This document shows, in pieces, positions 1-5,567 of a DNA stretch of 5,595 bases; within the stretch, counting starts at the first letter, position 1; every line of letters starts with the position of its first letter. Origin of the DNA: Thermoplasmata archaeon. GTDB taxonomy: Archaea > Thermoplasmatota > Thermoplasmata > Thermoplasmatales > Thermoplasmataceae. The stretch covers positions 1 through 5,595 of the forward strand of contig JAJZKS010000133.1 in NCBI GenBank assembly GCA_021850835.1, in the 5' to 3' direction. The notes under the pieces were generated by a model that saw only the letters and a list, made by a program, of their open reading frames with translations, ran no database searches and was not told the DNA's origin. The position numbers were made by a program, and so were the translations under genes.

Positions 1-50
1 AAGTGCACAGGATGCGGTTCATCGGATCTTGAACCGGACACTGACATAAT
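1..50 (+). repeat. Inverted repeat, left arm (valS zinc-ribbon codons)
   Basis: Bases 1-50 match the reverse complement of 716-765 at 47 of 50 positions, with mismatches at 9, 18 and 39. All three fall in third codon positions and are synonymous (ACA/ACC Thr, GGT/GGA Gly, GAC/GAT Asp). The match ends sharply at base 50; on the left it is limited only by the window edge, so the arm may be longer. Confidence 0.95.
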
Positions 51-747
51 GGATACATGGGCAACATCATCCCTCACCCCCAGGCTATACCTGATTCCTG
101 ACAGGCTATTCGATTTCCTGTATCCCATGGATATCAGGTTCCAGGGTCATGACATAATCAACTTCTGGGCATTCACGACCATTGTGAGATCACATATTCA
201 CGATGGTCTGGCTCCGTGGGATACCATTGCAATCAGTGGCAATGTATATGATCCGCTTGGGCAGAAAATGAGCAAGAGCAAGGGTAACATAGTGGAGCCA
301 CAGGACCTAATAAAGCAGTACGGCGCAGATTCGTTAAGATACTGGGCTTCCACTACTATCCCGGGCGATGACATAAAGGTGAAGGAGCAGGACTTTGTCA
401 GGGGACGCAGGACCCTCATAAAGATGTCCAATGCAGCCAACCTTGTGAAGATCATCACAGGCACTGAAAAGGCACCCCCCAATCCCGGGATAATAAAATA
501 CCCGGTTAACAGGTGGATACTGGGAAAGCTTAACATGGTCATTGAAGCCTGCACAGCCAACATGGAACAGTACCAGGTTTCACGAGCACGGGCTGATCTG
601 GACAATTTCTTCTGGAACGTGTTCTGCGACAACTATCTCGAAATAGCCAAGAGCGTCAACAACAGGAAGGAGACATTAGCCAGCGACCTGCTTGAAGAGG
701 TTGCGCTGACTCTCAATTATGTCAGTATCCGGTTCAAGATCCGATGA
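1..747 (+). CDS. valS: Valyl-tRNA synthetase, C-proximal fragment (5' cut by window edge, 3' cut by inverted junction)
   Basis: ValS is a cytoplasmic class I synthetase that charges tRNA-Val with valine. The frame is open from base 1, so the fragment enters the window already inside the gene. It begins with the zinc-ribbon piece KCTGCG, continues through DTDIMDTWATSS and the catalytic-domain stretch FQGHDIINFWAF, then carries the KMSKS signature (codons 89-93, QKMSKSKGN) that stabilises the aminoacyl-adenylate. From about codon 165 the anticodon-binding helical domain begins, with the family-typical FFWNVFCDNYLEIAK. Homology stops at about codon 240 (LNY, base 720). The last eight residues VSIRFKIR and the TGA at 745-747 come from the reverse complement of the inverted valS copy, so the true C-terminus is missing, by roughly a hundred residues judged from usual family length. 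The HIGH half is absent here and lies on the opposite strand. As it stands it cannot be a functional enzyme. The family is certain; whether the break is real is not. Confidence 0.9.
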   Translation, partial: KCTGCGSSDLEPDTDIMDTWATSSLTPRLYLIPDRLFDFLYPMDIRFQGHDIINFWAFTTIVRSHIHDGLAPWDTIAISGNVYDPLGQKMSKSKGNIVEPQDLIKQYGADSLRYWASTTIPGDDIKVKEQDFVRGRRTLIKMSNAANLVKIITGTEKAPPNPGIIKYPVNRWILGKLNMVIEACTANMEQYQVSRARADLDNFFWNVFCDNYLEIAKSVNNRKETLASDLLEEVALTLNYVSIRFKIR

Positions 748-2070
748 TCCGCATCCGGTGCACTTCATATCAACTTTGTCCAGCCTCGGGTCCACTGGGA
801 GCTGATCTTCACTGGCGAATACCGGTTTGCCGCATTTTCTGCAGTGCCAAACAGGGAATGGGACACCAAAGAATCTCTGCCTTGAAATGAGCCAGTCCCA
901 TTTCAGGCCCTCTATCCAGTTGTCGAGCCTGACCCTCATATGCTCAGGGATCCACTTTACCTCTGCAGCAGTTGATTTCAGCCCTTCCCTGAGGTCCAGG
1001 TACTTTACCGACCACTGCTTGCTGATGCTTATCTCAATGGGGGTGTCGCAGCGCTCGTGTGTGTTAACAGAGTGCTTTATCCTTTCAGTCTTTTCCACGA
1101 ATCCGGCATCCTTGAGCTTCTGGCCCATGACTTTTTTGGCTTCCTGGATGCTCATGCCTTTGAGGTCACCCGAAAGCTCATTCATTCTCCCCCTGTCGTC
1201 AATAATCACCCTGAGTCCAAGGTTGCTGTATTTACGCCAGAGCGCAAGGTCGTTCTGGTCACCGAATGTACATAGCATTTCAGCGCCTGTTCCCTTGTCC
1301 ATCTGTGCATATTCATCCGAAATCACTGGGACCTCGTGGCCATAAATGGGAACCCTGACTTTGCTTCCTATTAGTGCTCTGTATCTTTCGTCTGCCGGGT
1401 TAACGATTATGGCAATGCATGCCCCAATGAGTTCCGGCCTTGTCGTGGCTATTAAAATATGATGATCAGGTGTTCCGAATCTAAGGTAGACAAAATCCGC
1501 TGAAAGCACCTGGTCCTTGAGCTCTATCTGTGAGATGGCAGTCCTGCAGGTCGGGCATCGGATAGTGGGGGCTTCTTCCCTGTATACCCTGTTTTTCTTC
1601 ACAAGGTCGAGGAACATTTTCTGGGAAATCCTCTTGGATTCATCCGAGGAAGTTCGGATTGAGTTGCTGAAGTTGGCACTCATGCCAAGGGACATCCAGT
1701 TTTTGAGCAATTCAGCCTCAGCCTTGTTGCTCTCCTCTGTGCACAGCCTTATGAATTCAACAAGGTCTGTCTGTTCTCCTTTTATGCCCAGTTTTTTCTC
1801 GGTGTATCTCTCAGTGGGGAGACCGTTGTCATCAAATCCCCATGGATAGTAAACCTGGAAACCCCTCATCCTCTTGTATCTTGCAATGAAATCCTGGTGA
1901 GGGTAAGAGAATGCATGCCCCATATGCATCTTGCCTGATATCGTGGGGGGCGGCGTGTCTATGGCAAACCATCTGGAGCGGTCCCTGACGCTGGCATCAT
2001 ACCTGTATATGTCATTCTCCAGCCAGTGTTTCGTCCATTTCTCTTCTATCGAGGGAAGGTCCAGTTCCAT
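676..2070 (-). CDS. valS: Valyl-tRNA synthetase, N-terminal fragment (3' end replaced at inverted junction)
   Basis: This is the front half of the same enzyme, on the minus strand. Numbering from an upstream ATG at 2094: HIGH-box variant HMGH at 57-60, WGFDDNGLPTE at 85-95, CP1 editing domain at about 180-345 with TTRPE at 217-221 and KGTGAEMLCTFGDQND at 267-282 (hydrolysis of mischarged Thr-tRNA-Val in this family), WDWLISRQRFFG at 399-410, and a zinc-ribbon pair HCRKCG/KCTGCG at 417-449. After DTDI (456-459) the family match ends. The following residues, IESQRNLFKQVAG and the TAA at 676-678, are antisense to the plus-strand valS piece, so the KMSKS loop and anticodon-binding domain are lost. 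The frame also opens at ATG 2094 (MQRKLTFP...), but ATG 2070 (MELDLPSIEEKW) is preferred. Neither start has a Shine-Dalgarno; an AT-rich box at 2095-2099 lies about 27 nt upstream of 2070, as expected for a leaderless archaeal mRNA. The Ada-like gene is divergent. Likely non-functional alone if the junction is real. Confidence 0.9.
   Translation of the reverse strand: MELDLPSIEEKWTKHWLENDIYRYDASVRDRSRWFAIDTPPPTISGKMHMGHAFSYPHQDFIARYKRMRGFQVYYPWGFDDNGLPTERYTEKKLGIKGEQTDLVEFIRLCTEESNKAEAELLKNWMSLGMSANFSNSIRTSSDESKRISQKMFLDLVKKNRVYREEAPTIRCPTCRTAISQIELKDQVLSADFVYLRFGTPDHHILIATTRPELIGACIAIIVNPADERYRALIGSKVRVPIYGHEVPVISDEYAQMDKGTGAEMLCTFGDQNDLALWRKYSNLGLRVIIDDRGRMNELSGDLKGMSIQEAKKVMGQKLKDAGFVEKTERIKHSVNTHERCDTPIEISISKQWSVKYLDLREGLKSTAAEVKWIPEHMRVRLDNWIEGLKWDWLISRQRFFGVPFPVWHCRKCGKPVFASEDQLPVDPRLDKVDMKCTGCGSSDLEPDTDIIESQRNLFKQVAG
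714..724. other. Inverted junction between the two valS pieces
   Basis: Plus-strand ValS homology runs to LNY (715-720) and minus-strand homology runs to DTDI (DNA to about 716). The few bases ATTATGT around 717-723 can belong to either piece, because LNYV on one strand and DI(M) on the other use complementary triplets. The switch therefore happens within a short microhomology, which is typical of template switching, microhomology-mediated joining or a chimeric DNA fragment. No insertion-sequence end, direct repeat or att-like core is visible. Confidence 0.7.
716..765 (-). repeat. Inverted repeat, right arm (valS zinc-ribbon codons)
   Basis: This is the inverted partner of bases 1-50. Read on the minus strand it encodes the same 16 residues, KCTGCG to DTDI, in the same frame. 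Beyond base 765 the minus strand continues into upstream ValS codons (VDM before the repeat). It resembles two alleles of one gene, in opposite orientation, more than the terminal repeats of a mobile element. Confidence 0.95.
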
Positions 2071-2094
2071 AGGAAAGGTTAATTTTCGCTGCAT

Positions 2095-2100
2095 TAAAAC
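2095..2100 (-). promoter_or_regulatory. Possible TATA-like element of valS
   Basis: Read on the minus strand the sequence is GTTTTA, centred about 27 nt upstream of ATG 2070. That spacing fits a leaderless archaeal transcript beginning at or next to the start codon. The box is weak and overlaps the alternative ATG at 2094, so this is inference from position. Confidence 0.35.
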
Positions 2101-2153
2101 CGTTTGCTTTAGGCTAGATTGTGTTTCTGCCAGTGGAGTTGCAAAAAACCGAC

Positions 2154-2167
2154 AAAATATCTTTTAT
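2154..2167 (+). promoter_or_regulatory. Possible TATA-like promoter element of the Ada-like gene
   Basis: An AT-rich stretch (AAAATATCTTTTAT) follows an A-run with CGAC, in the 154-bp divergent gap between valS and the Ada-like gene. Transcription starting about 25 nt downstream (near 2185) would give a leader of about 60 nt reaching the Shine-Dalgarno at 2236. It is not a perfect archaeal TATA octamer. Any operator for autoregulation by the AraC-type domain would be expected in this gap, but I see no clear repeat that would mark one. Confidence 0.35.
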
Positions 2168-2235
2168 CCCCTTATTTCTAATGCTGTTGTGAACAGGGCC
2201 ACCAACTCAGGATCGGGCGTGCAGTACAAATCGAC

Positions 2236-2241
2236 AGGTGA
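2236..2241 (+). promoter_or_regulatory. Shine-Dalgarno (AGGTGA) deciding the start of the Ada-like gene
   Basis: AGGTGA is complementary to the conserved 3' end of archaeal 16S rRNA (anti-SD TCACCT) and sits 7 nt before ATG 2249. It fixes the start there, although the frame stays open upstream to 1931, which would overlap valS on the other strand. Confidence 0.8.
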
Positions 2242-2248
2242 GAGCAGC

Positions 2249-3073
2249 ATGGAGAAGGCAAGGCTTGTAGAGCAGGTATGCAATTACATCAGGGAGAACA
2301 TCAGCTCCAGCCTGACCCTGGAAGACCTGGAGAAGAAATTCGGTGTACGGGGCCACTCTATTCAGAGGTGGTTCAAGGACATAATGGGCATCACCCCGAG
2401 GAAGTACATGGAGGAAATGAGGATACACAAGCTAAAGACTAACCTGAAAAACGGCGAACCAATGCCCAAGGCAATATACAATACAGGATACAGGTCACAA
2501 AGCTGGCTTTATGAAGACTCCCTGTCAAAACTTGGCATGGTTCCGAGCGCATACAGGAAAGGAGGTGCCGGAGAGACCATTTACTTCCTCACTGGGAAAT
2601 GCGTCCTTGGCGCAATTATTGTTGCTGAGACTGAACAGGGAATTTGCGCAGTAAGCATGGGCGACAGCGAAGAGGCGCTAGTGCAATCCCTAAGGAAAGA
2701 ATTCAACAGGGCAGACCTACAATACTCCGAGAAGGCAAGAGATCGGCTGAATTCCCTGCTGGATTATTTCAATGGCCAGAGGCTGAATCTTCCTGTTGCC
2801 ATACAGGGAACTGATTTCCAGCAGAGGGTATGGGCTGCAATCGCCTCCATCCCTTACGGGGAAACAAGATCTTACAATGAAATTGCAGGCATGATAGGAA
2901 AGCCAAAGGCTTTCAGGGCCGTGGCTAATGCCTGTGGGGCCAACCATGTGCCACTTGTAATTCCTTGCCACAGGGTAGTAAGGAAGGATGGCTCCCTTGG
3001 GGGGTATGCACTTGGTTTGGACCGCAAGAAATACCTGCTTGAAATGGAGAAGAGGAACTCTGCCAAAAGGTAA
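2249..3073 (+). CDS. Ada-like fusion: AraC-type HTH + methylated-DNA--[protein]-cysteine S-methyltransferase
   Basis: The product has 274 residues. Residues 1-105 are an AraC-family helix-turn-helix domain like the middle of E. coli Ada (LTLEDLEKKFGVRGHSIQRWFK, then GITPRKYMEEMRIHKL and the second HTH ending GMVPSAYRKGG). Residues 110-188 match the MGMT ribonuclease-like domain (LGAIIVAETEQGICAVSMGD), and 188-270 the catalytic domain: TDFQQRVWAAIASIPYGET, RAVANACGANHVP and the active site PCHRVV with acceptor Cys240. His241, Asn232 and Glu265 are at the expected catalytic-network positions and Arg223 matches the nucleotide-flipping arginine. The protein should therefore remove alkyl groups from O6-alkylguanine or O4-alkylthymine irreversibly in one turnover. 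Ada's N-terminal zinc domain, which takes methyl from phosphotriesters and switches Ada to an activator, is absent, and no remnant is readable in the 154 bp upstream. AraC-type domains are uncommon in archaea, so bacterial origin by transfer is plausible. The next gene starts 12 nt later, suggesting an operon. Confidence 0.92.
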   Translation: MEKARLVEQVCNYIRENISSSLTLEDLEKKFGVRGHSIQRWFKDIMGITPRKYMEEMRIHKLKTNLKNGEPMPKAIYNTGYRSQSWLYEDSLSKLGMVPSAYRKGGAGETIYFLTGKCVLGAIIVAETEQGICAVSMGDSEEALVQSLRKEFNRADLQYSEKARDRLNSLLDYFNGQRLNLPVAIQGTDFQQRVWAAIASIPYGETRSYNEIAGMIGKPKAFRAVANACGANHVPLVIPCHRVVRKDGSLGGYALGLDRKKYLLEMEKRNSAKR

Positions 3074-3085
3074 AGGACTGATCGC

Positions 3086-4042
3086 ATGGTGAATTCAGCG
3101 GGCGGCATGAGTGCTGCAATGGGCGGCAGTCCAATGGCAAGGGCATGGCCAGTAGCCATTCTCACCATCCTGAGCATAATCTGGGGGATGGCCTTTGTAG
3201 CCATCAAATACACAGTGACTTTTCTGAGCCCTGTAAACCTCACGCTTCTTAGATGGTTTCTTGCCAGCGGCGCCCTTCTCGCTCTTGCGCCGTTCCTGGG
3301 GAGATGGAAGGGTAAATTTCAGTTGAAAGATTTGCCCAGGCTGGCCCTGGTGTCTTTTGCAAACGTGGTCAGCTACCATCTTACATTGAATTTTTCCGAG
3401 AGTTCCATATCAGCCGGGCTTGCAGTTCTTATAACTTCCATGGGGCCTGTATTCATATTGTTGCTTTCATGGCTGTTCCTTGCAGAAAGGCATGGAAAAA
3501 ATGTCCTTATTGCAGTATCCGTTGCATTTGCAGGCATGGTTATCCTTTCTGTGGGAAGTGACATGAGTGCTGATGGGTCGTCTCTTTACGGAATTCTGGA
3601 GGCAATGGGCACAGCATTGTCTTATTCAGTTTTCGCAGTATTTTCAAAACCTCTTGTCATGAAATACGGAGCAGTTCCAGTTACAATATGGGCAGGCCTT
3701 TTAGGCACTCTAATGTTGATCCCGCTGGTTTCTGGCAGTTTTTTCTCCCAGGTTTCAGCTCTTCCTGCTGAGGGATGGATTTCAATGCTCTACCTTTCAC
3801 TGGCCAGCACGGTTCTGGGTTACATGATATTTTATACGCTTGTGAACAGGGGTGCTGTTTCCAGGCTTGCAGTTCAGCTATACCTCATTCCACTTGTTGG
3901 TGTAATAGGTGGAGTGGTGCTGCTTGGGGAATCCATTAGCGTGTATACTGTTGCAGGCGGAGCAGCAATACTTCTTGCGGTTGCAATTGCTACAGGAAAC
4001 CTCTCAATCAAAAGGCGGAGCAAGGAAGGAGTGCAGCTCTGA
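3086..4042 (+). CDS. EamA/DMT-superfamily membrane transporter
   Basis: The product has 318 residues and looks like a ten-helix inner-membrane permease made of two EamA repeats. The first repeat spans about 20-157 (IIWGMAFVAIKYTV in helix 1, LTLLRWFLASGALLAL, LNFSESSISAGLAVLITSMGPVF, ending at FLAERHGKN and a further helix). The second spans about 167-303 (YGILEAMGTALSYSVFAVFSK, LASTVLGYMIFYTLVN, LIPLVGVIGGVVLLGESIS). The tail after 308 is basic (KRRSK), consistent with a cytoplasmic end. Members export or import small metabolites such as amino acids or nucleotide derivatives; the substrate cannot be read from sequence. ATG 3086 is chosen because GGACTGAT lies just upstream and the gap to the Ada-like gene is only 12 nt, but ATGs at 3107, 3119 and 3134 are in frame, and 3134 (MARAWPVAIL) would start right at helix 1 as in many relatives. 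Probably cotranscribed with the preceding repair gene. Confidence 0.9.
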   Translation: MVNSAGGMSAAMGGSPMARAWPVAILTILSIIWGMAFVAIKYTVTFLSPVNLTLLRWFLASGALLALAPFLGRWKGKFQLKDLPRLALVSFANVVSYHLTLNFSESSISAGLAVLITSMGPVFILLLSWLFLAERHGKNVLIAVSVAFAGMVILSVGSDMSADGSSLYGILEAMGTALSYSVFAVFSKPLVMKYGAVPVTIWAGLLGTLMLIPLVSGSFFSQVSALPAEGWISMLYLSLASTVLGYMIFYTLVNRGAVSRLAVQLYLIPLVGVIGGVVLLGESISVYTVAGGAAILLAVAIATGNLSIKRRSKEGVQL

Positions 4043-4117
4043 CGCACTCTTCCTGCAACAGTTTTGCATCACTCTGAATAGCAAGGTTATTACACTTGAG
4101 TGGATATTAGTGGTATA

Positions 4118-4570
4118 ATGAAAGAGCAAAGCCAAATTTTTGCTCCCCTGGTAAAGCTAGAGAACAACCTGATCGGGGCATACAGGGAAATTTCAGAACA
4201 TGCCGCACAGTCCAATATACAGTACTTCCTGAACCTCTTTATCAAAAGGCACCAGCAGATTATCAGGATGCTGAAATCATATGGTGCCGGGGGCGGTGCC
4301 CAATTCATGCAACATGAAATGCCACTGGCCATTGAGGCTACACAGCACCTTGTGATGGACGAGCCCATTGATGTGAACAGCCTGCAGAGCGTGCTTCTAC
4401 ACATTGCAAAGACAGAAGAGCAGTCGGTAGGGGAATTCTCTGTCCTGATGTCCGAAGTAAAGGACACGAATGCACATGAATTCCTTGAAAAGGTAATGAA
4501 TGAGAAGGTCTCAATGACCACTCAGGCTGACCGGCTCTACCATGACATGATCGAATCTAAAATATCCTGA
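4118..4570 (+). CDS. Small helical protein, possibly ferritin-like four-helix bundle
   Basis: The product has 150 residues, is soluble, and has no signal peptide or membrane segment. I do not recognise a named family. The pattern is four amphipathic helices: about 5-30 (LVKLENNLIGAYREISEHA), 32-54 (IQYFLNLFIKRHQQIIRMLK), 84-113 (SLQSVLLHIAKTEEQSVGEF) and 118-148 (FLEKVMNEKVSMTTQADRL), with a glycine-rich turn GAGGG at 56-60. Acidic residues at 15/24, 100/101 and 129 fall where ferritin/rubrerythrin-like proteins place iron ligands, but the ExxH motifs of helices 2 and 4 are not intact (IKRH, EKVS). Diiron activity is therefore doubtful, and the fold itself is inference. ATG 4118 is preferred; GTG 4100 is in frame and would add MDISGI. 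Neither has a convincing Shine-Dalgarno. A weak TTATTA at 4087-4092 could serve a leaderless start at 4118. dtdA begins 15 nt after the stop, so the two are probably cotranscribed. Confidence 0.7.
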   Translation: MKEQSQIFAPLVKLENNLIGAYREISEHAAQSNIQYFLNLFIKRHQQIIRMLKSYGAGGGAQFMQHEMPLAIEATQHLVMDEPIDVNSLQSVLLHIAKTEEQSVGEFSVLMSEVKDTNAHEFLEKVMNEKVSMTTQADRLYHDMIESKIS

Positions 4571-4585
4571 ATGGATTAACCCGGG

Positions 4586-5380
4586 ATGCATTTAATATTG
4601 GCCTCCAGGGAAGACGAGGCGAGCATGTCAATGGCAGGCAGATTGCTGGAGACAGTTGACTTCAGGGGTTATCCTGATTATGATGGCTTGCTTGCCCATG
4701 GGGATTTCCTGTTTTCGTACATTGAGGTGAAGCACCTTTTCCTTGAGAATTTTGACCAGTTGTTCGGCTCGCTCAGTGAAAGGGTAAGCGACGTTATATT
4801 CCTGTCAAGGCATTCGTCCAAGGCTGACATCAAATCACTTACGGTACATCCCACCGGGAACTTTAACGGGGCTCTCCTGGGTGGAAGGGAGAAGAGGCTT
4901 TCCATGAGCGATCCTGGAAAGATGACATCCACTCTGAGGGCAATGAATCAGATATACAGTGGGAGCACTTTCAGCGTTACATTTGAAGCAACACATCACG
5001 GCCCTCTTCTGGATATGCCAAATTTCTTCATAGAGATAGGAACAACTGAGGCCCAGTGGAAAGACGATGAGGCTCTGGACACGGTTGTGCAGTCAATAAT
5101 GTCTCCAGTGAAACAGGGTCTTCCCTCATACGTGGGGGCAGGAGGAGGTCACTATATGCCAAAGGTTACTAGATATGCCATTGAGAACGATGTTGACGTG
5201 GGTCACATGATATCCAAGCATGCTCTTGAGGAAATCAGCGAGTCCATGTTATTGCAGAGCATTGAAAAAACCCCAAACTGCAAAGGTTTCATTGTGGACA
5301 GGAAAGGAGTCAAGTCTCAGGCAAAACAACTAATCTCCAGCATCTCTGACCAGTTTAGCTTGGAGACAATATTGGTCTGA
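4586..5380 (+). CDS. dtdA: D-aminoacyl-tRNA deacylase, archaeal GEK1/DtdA type
   Basis: DtdA cleaves D-amino acids from mischarged tRNAs, a proofreading step in the cytoplasm that frees the tRNA and keeps D-residues out of proteins. It is the zinc-dependent archaeal/plant form, unrelated in fold to bacterial Dtd. At 264 residues it is about full family length. The family landmarks are present in order: MHLILASREDEASMSMAGRLL at the N-terminus, FLSRHSS at 72-78, LTVHPTGNF at 85-93, FEATHHGP at 133-140, FIEIGTTEAQW at 148-158, YVGAGGGHYMP at 182-192 and GHMISKHAL at 206-214. The conserved histidines in these motifs are the likely metal and catalytic residues. ATG 4586 matches the usual short N-terminus. 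There is no strong Shine-Dalgarno, only GGATT upstream, so reinitiation after the preceding gene 15 nt away is likely. A T-rich stretch follows the stop, suggesting the unit ends here. Confidence 0.95.
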   Translation: MHLILASREDEASMSMAGRLLETVDFRGYPDYDGLLAHGDFLFSYIEVKHLFLENFDQLFGSLSERVSDVIFLSRHSSKADIKSLTVHPTGNFNGALLGGREKRLSMSDPGKMTSTLRAMNQIYSGSTFSVTFEATHHGPLLDMPNFFIEIGTTEAQWKDDEALDTVVQSIMSPVKQGLPSYVGAGGGHYMPKVTRYAIENDVDVGHMISKHALEEISESMLLQSIEKTPNCKGFIVDRKGVKSQAKQLISSISDQFSLETILV

Positions 5381-5389
5381 AAGAGGTAA

Positions 5390-5407
5390 TTTTATACCAT
5401 TTTATTT
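5390..5407 (+). terminator. Likely T-rich archaeal terminator after dtdA
   Basis: Two T-runs (TTTT at 5390-5393 and TTTTATTT at 5400-5407) begin about 10 nt after the dtdA stop. Archaeal RNA polymerase commonly terminates on such runs without a hairpin, and none is visible here. The call rests on base composition and position only. Confidence 0.5.
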
Positions 5408-5419
5408 CAAATATATATC

Positions 5420-5427
5420 TTTATATA
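5420..5427 (+). promoter_or_regulatory. TATA box 1 (TTTATATA) in the 3' intergenic region
   Basis: This is a consensus-like archaeal TATA octamer embedded in an AT-only stretch (5409-5429). A start about 25 nt downstream would fall near 5448, with no credible gene until 5568. It could be an upstream tandem promoter for the gene at 5568, the promoter of a short RNA, or simply AT-rich spacer; the near-palindromic AT run also leaves the direction open. Confidence 0.45.
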
Positions 5428-5506
5428 TAGTCAAATTTCAATATCAGGAAACCTTGCAAATCCCAATGTGGAAGCGAAATAAATGTATGAATAATCATTA
5501 AATATA

Positions 5507-5514
5507 TTTATATA
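5507..5514 (+). promoter_or_regulatory. TATA box 2 (TTTATATA) upstream of the last gene
   Basis: This octamer is identical to box 1, preceded by an A-rich stretch that could act as the TFB recognition element. A start near 5535 would give a leader of about 30 nt before ATG 5568, containing a T6 run at 5546-5551 and a GAGTGA at 5556-5561 that could act as Shine-Dalgarno. Confidence 0.65.
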
Positions 5515-5567
5515 CAGATGAGGGTTATCTTTTCTTAGTCAGACATTTTTTGCCTGAGTGAAAAGAA

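Noticed and set aside
198..632. Long minus-strand frame opposite the plus-strand valS piece
   Set aside because: It is an antisense shadow of conserved ValS codons including KMSKS; the protein has no recognisable domain.
1..765. Inverted repeat as ends of an insertion sequence or an invertible promoter switch
   Set aside because: The repeat is protein-coding valS on both arms, the 665 bp between the arms is ordinary ValS coding sequence, and no transposase or recombinase gene is nearby.
827..1849. Plus-strand frames at 827-1345, 1057-1275 and 1517-1849
   Set aside because: They lie opposite well-conserved ValS editing and catalytic motifs, and their translations show no family signal.
1931..2248. 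Upstream extension of the Ada-like frame, which might have held the missing N-terminal Ada domain
   Set aside because: The translation lacks the cysteine pattern of the Ada zinc domain, overlaps valS codons on the other strand, and AGGTGA marks ATG 2249 as the start.
2207..3564. Minus-strand frames opposite the Ada-like and EamA genes
   Set aside because: They are shadows of conserved coding sequence with no start signals or family resemblance.
3909..4118. Plus-strand frame overlapping the 3' end of the transporter
   Set aside because: It is a different frame of the EamA C-terminus and has no recognisable product.
4090..4521. Minus-strand 143-codon frame opposite the ferritin-like gene
   Set aside because: It is rich in Cys, Ser and Phe, as is usual for antisense of helical coding sequence; the plus frame has the charged heptad-like pattern of a real protein and the better operon fit.
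5466..5501. Eleven-codon ORF between the two TATA boxes
   Set aside because: It has no Shine-Dalgarno and is too short to distinguish from chance.
5515..5557. Possible C/D box guide RNA (CAGATGA ... CTGA)
   Set aside because: The C box deviates from RUGAUGA, no convincing D' and C' boxes are seen, and the stretch lies in the expected leader of the gene at 5568.
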